Shown: one piece after another, positions 20,862 through 22,462 of the stretch
Position numbering within the stretch: the stretch's first letter is position 1
Layout of the letters: the number at the start of each line of letters is the position of its first letter
Virus record (IMG/VR): IMGVR_UViG_3300028361_000469
Coordinates: 1 to 22,462 of that record
Length of the DNA stretch: 22,462 nt
Strand: one strand, 5' to 3'
Source: a virus
The notes under the pieces: generated by a model
Databases searched by the model: none
Told to the model about the DNA's origin: nothing
Seen by the model: the letters and a program-made list of their open reading frames with translations, nothing else
Program-made: the position numbers and the translations under genes

Positions 20862-21101
20862 ATGAGCGACAAAGCTAAAACAACCGAAGCTGAGGCAGAA
20901 ACAATTACAGCACCTGCGCAGCCTCAAGCACAGGGTCCGGATCTTACTGTACAAGATCTTACTGCTCTCAAAAATATTATCGATGTAGCAAGCCAGCGAG
21001 GCGCTTTTAAACCTAGCGAAATGATGACTGTAGGCCAGACCTATATGAAGTTAGAGCAGTTTCTAGCAGCAGTTGCAGCACAGCAAACACAAGGAAATTA
21101 A
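20862..21101 (+). CDS. Uncharacterised phage protein, 79 aa
   Basis: AAGGAG at 20849-20854 precedes the ATG. Residues 1-26 are low-complexity (Thr, Glu, Ala, Pro, Gln). The remaining part is helical: LTVQDLTALKNIIDVASQRG, then FKPSEMMTVGQTYMKLEQFL. This is a small helical hairpin of the kind seen in virion assembly or scaffold-like proteins, but the role is not established. The 39-base gap before it holds TATAAT-like sequence at 20837 without a recognisable -35. Confidence 0.8.
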   Translation: MSDKAKTTEAEAETITAPAQPQAQGPDLTVQDLTALKNIIDVASQRGAFKPSEMMTVGQTYMKLEQFLAAVAAQQTQGN

Positions 21102-21102
21102 T

Positions 21103-21732
21103 ATGTTAAAGCATATAGGACGTATGGTTAAGAATGGTAGAAAAGTCATTGTAGCATACAAAGTAGTACCAAACGAGCCAGATCATTGTATTGTGGTCAC
21201 TACAGAAAATTTGATGGCAGAAGAACACGATACGCTGATTAAGTTGGTAGAATCTGCTGCTGGACAAGAAGCGGATGACCTAGCAACTGCAATGGCCAGA
21301 ACACCGCTTCCTGATGGTAGAAACATGCTAACAGCATTTCACACCACAGGCAAAATGGTCAAGGTTCCTACCAACACAGTAGAAATGACTCCTACTATAC
21401 AGAGTAAGATCATGCTCAGCGAACTGAACGAAGTTATCGCTCAACAGCGTGGCGTTACTGTAGCAGACCTAGCTGTTGGTGGGAACACAGCGCCTAAGCC
21501 AGCAGCAGCACCCGTATCTGCTATAGCTGAGGCGGTAGCTGTAGAGCCCGCACAAGCTGTCACAGACGGTGTTTTGACCGATGAAGATCTAGCACGTCAG
21601 TATCGTTCGCAGGCTGATCGTTTGAGCAAGGAAGCCGCAGAATTGCGCAGACAAGCAGAAGAGCTAGCACCAACAAAAAAGCAAACAACTACTGTAAAGA
21701 AGCCAGCTGTAAAGAAAACAGCCAGTGCCTGA
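21103..21732 (+). CDS. Uncharacterised phage protein with Ala/Lys-rich tail, 209 aa
   Basis: ATG 21103 was chosen because AAGGA at 21091-21095 lies seven bases upstream; an in-frame ATG at 21073 is inside the previous gene. The N-terminal 120 residues are globular (MLKHIGRMVKNGRKVIVAYK, CIVVTTENLMAEEHDTLI, LPDGRNMLTAFHTTGKM). The rest is an Ala/Pro linker, a coiled-coil segment (QADRLSKEAAELRRQAEELA) and a histone-like Lys/Ala/Thr tail. This architecture resembles proteins conserved next to structural genes in T4-like phages of aquatic bacteria; function unknown. The basic tail could bind DNA. Confidence 0.8.
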   Translation: MLKHIGRMVKNGRKVIVAYKVVPNEPDHCIVVTTENLMAEEHDTLIKLVESAAGQEADDLATAMARTPLPDGRNMLTAFHTTGKMVKVPTNTVEMTPTIQSKIMLSELNEVIAQQRGVTVADLAVGGNTAPKPAAAPVSAIAEAVAVEPAQAVTDGVLTDEDLARQYRSQADRLSKEAAELRRQAEELAPTKKQTTTVKKPAVKKTASA

Positions 21733-22045
21733 TAAATTACCTCCAGAAGTGATAGAACACTGGCCGGAGATATTTAAGGATATTGAGATCAAAGCGGTCC
21801 CAATGGAATATATCACATCCGTAGTGGTTCGCTTTGATGACGGTGAGACTTGGGAAATAGATCTAAGCCCCGAAAGCTTGGACGTAGAAGGCGTTGATAT
21901 TATAGACGTGATAGAAGAAACTCTTGAAACGTTTTTTGAAGAATACGACGAATATATCGAAAGTGTAGACTTTAGACTCAACACACAAAAAGTGATTGAC
22001 GACATTACTAAAAGAGTCGGTACATTTCTAAAGAAAAGAAAGTAA
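21725..22045 (+). CDS. Uncharacterised acidic phage protein, 106 aa
   Basis: GTG start overlapping the previous stop by eight bases; no other start with a good ribosome binding site is in frame before residue 27. The product is very acidic, with LPPEVIEHWPEIFKDIEI at the start, a beta hairpin SVVVRFDDGETWEIDL, a long acidic helix VIEETLETFFEEYDEYIESV, and a basic end (RVGTFLKKRK). Likely a small two-domain protein. Its stop lies one base after the start of the left arm of the regulatory hairpin. Confidence 0.75.
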   Translation: MPDKLPPEVIEHWPEIFKDIEIKAVPMEYITSVVVRFDDGETWEIDLSPESLDVEGVDIIDVIEETLETFFEEYDEYIESVDFRLNTQKVIDDITKRVGTFLKKRK

Positions 22046-22100
22046 CTCCTGAGATATCTTTTATTTTGTATAAATACAAGTAATAAGATATCCAGGAGTT
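22044..22100 (+). promoter_or_regulatory. RBS-sequestering hairpin before the structural gene
   Basis: Left arm 22044-22060 and right arm 22085-22100 form 16 base pairs with one bulged A (22052). The right arm includes AGGAG (22094-22098), the ribosome binding site of the gene at 22107, so it would be blocked in RNA that contains both arms. An inner short inverted repeat (TTGTAT/ATACAA) lies in the loop. Confidence 0.8.
22069..22076 (+). promoter_or_regulatory. T4-type late promoter box TATAAATA
   Basis: An exact match to the T4 late promoter consensus, 31 bases before the ATG of a structural gene. It lies in the loop of the hairpin 22044-22100, so late RNA would start after the left arm and leave the ribosome binding site free. 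Confidence 0.8.
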
Positions 22101-22106
22101 GTTATA

Positions 22107-22462
22107 ATGGCTTTACGTCTAAGACGCGGGACCGATGCAGAACGTCAACTAATTACGCCAGCAGAAGGCGAAATAATCTATACTACTGATACTAAGTCAG
22201 TGTACATAGGCGATGGCACTACAGTAGGCGGTATAATAATTAGTGGTGAGATTGGGCTAGACGATTTAGCTGAAGTTGATCTTTCGACTCCACCTACAGC
22301 AGGGCAAGTATTAGTCTGGGATGGAGTTAAATTTGTTCCAGACGATGTAGCAGGAGTAGGCGTAGTTGAAGGATCAAACTACAGAATTAACGTCATAGGC
22401 GATGATAGCAGTACATTAGTTGATACCGTAACTAACACCCTTACTGGGGTGTTTGTAGGTGA
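22107..22462 (+). CDS. Tail fibre/structural protein, N-terminal part; 3' end outside window
   Basis: The frame is open to the window end (118 full codons). The start, ALRLRRGTDAERQ, followed by TPAEGEIIYTTDTKSVYIGD and GTTVGG, is the repeat found at the N-terminus of phage fibre and receptor-binding proteins (major tropism determinant N-terminal type domain), in which a short Arg-rich strand is followed by a YIGDG motif. Later DLSTPPTAGQVLVWDGVKF is a typical fibre linker repeat. It should attach to the virion and carry adhesion parts downstream. A T4-type late promoter and a sequestering hairpin regulate it, in keeping with late synthesis. Confidence 0.85.
   Translation, partial: MALRLRRGTDAERQLITPAEGEIIYTTDTKSVYIGDGTTVGGIIISGEIGLDDLAEVDLSTPPTAGQVLVWDGVKFVPDDVAGVGVVEGSNYRINVIGDDSSTLVDTVTNTLTGVFVG

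Noticed and set aside
21664-22005. Minus-strand open frames, including this 113-residue one
   Set aside because: All overlap firmly supported + strand genes, have low-complexity Ser/Thr-rich products and no ribosome binding sites; every real gene seen lies on the + strand.
1-22462. tRNA genes, CRISPR arrays, insertion sequences
   Set aside because: No T-loop/acceptor pattern, no regularly spaced repeats, and no transposase or terminal inverted repeats were seen by eye; a covariance-model scan was not possible.

Overview
This window is part of a T4-like tailed bacteriophage (myovirus) genome, of the kind common in aquatic samples. The evidence is a family B DNA polymerase of the gp43 type, a gp45-like sliding clamp, a T4 RNase H-type 5' nuclease, tightly packed genes all on the + strand (many with ATGA or TAATG stop/start overlaps), many short proteins, and a T4-type late promoter box (TATAAATA) before a structural gene. 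The host cannot be named. Early promoters look like bacterial sigma70 sites, so the phage probably starts on unmodified host RNA polymerase. I found no tRNA, rRNA, CRISPR array or transposase gene.

Layout. 1-988: the end of the DNA polymerase, beginning inside an intein whose C-terminal splice junction falls in the catalytic motif C. 994-3175: a tiny lipoprotein, then a sugar/nucleotide cassette (cytidylyltransferase, small protein, phosphomannomutase-like HAD phosphatase, NAD-dependent epimerase). 3172-4339: sliding clamp and a companion protein. 4336-8166: a DpdA/TGT-like transglycosylase, two sugar-type dehydrogenases and an unknown protein. 8156-8872: a helical small protein, a QueD-like protein and a homing-endonuclease remnant. 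8963-12875: small proteins, two glycosyltransferases (one clear, one divergent) and a phosphoribosyltransferase. 12872-14722: promoter, FolE, a mini membrane protein, QueE and a small ORF. 14719-17918: small conserved-type phage proteins around the 5' nuclease. 17957-20822: a MoxR-type AAA ATPase and a metallopeptidase/VWA protein, each with its own promoter and separated by a terminator. 20862-22045: three small genes. 22044-22462: a late promoter and the start of a tail/fibre-type protein.

How it fits together. FolE, a QueD-like protein, QueE and a DpdA-like transglycosylase together suggest that this phage makes a 7-deazaguanine base and exchanges it into its DNA, as known for anti-restriction modification in other phages. 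QueC is not in the window, so the final base is open (7-carboxy- or 7-cyano-deazaguanine, or a derivative). Nine sites with the form TTGAC[A/C/T]-17 bp-TAnnnT precede genes or gene groups; two match the consensus perfectly. At the right end, a hairpin hides the ribosome binding site of the first structural gene in read-through RNA, while the late promoter lies in its loop. This is the logic T4 uses to keep late proteins off early transcripts.
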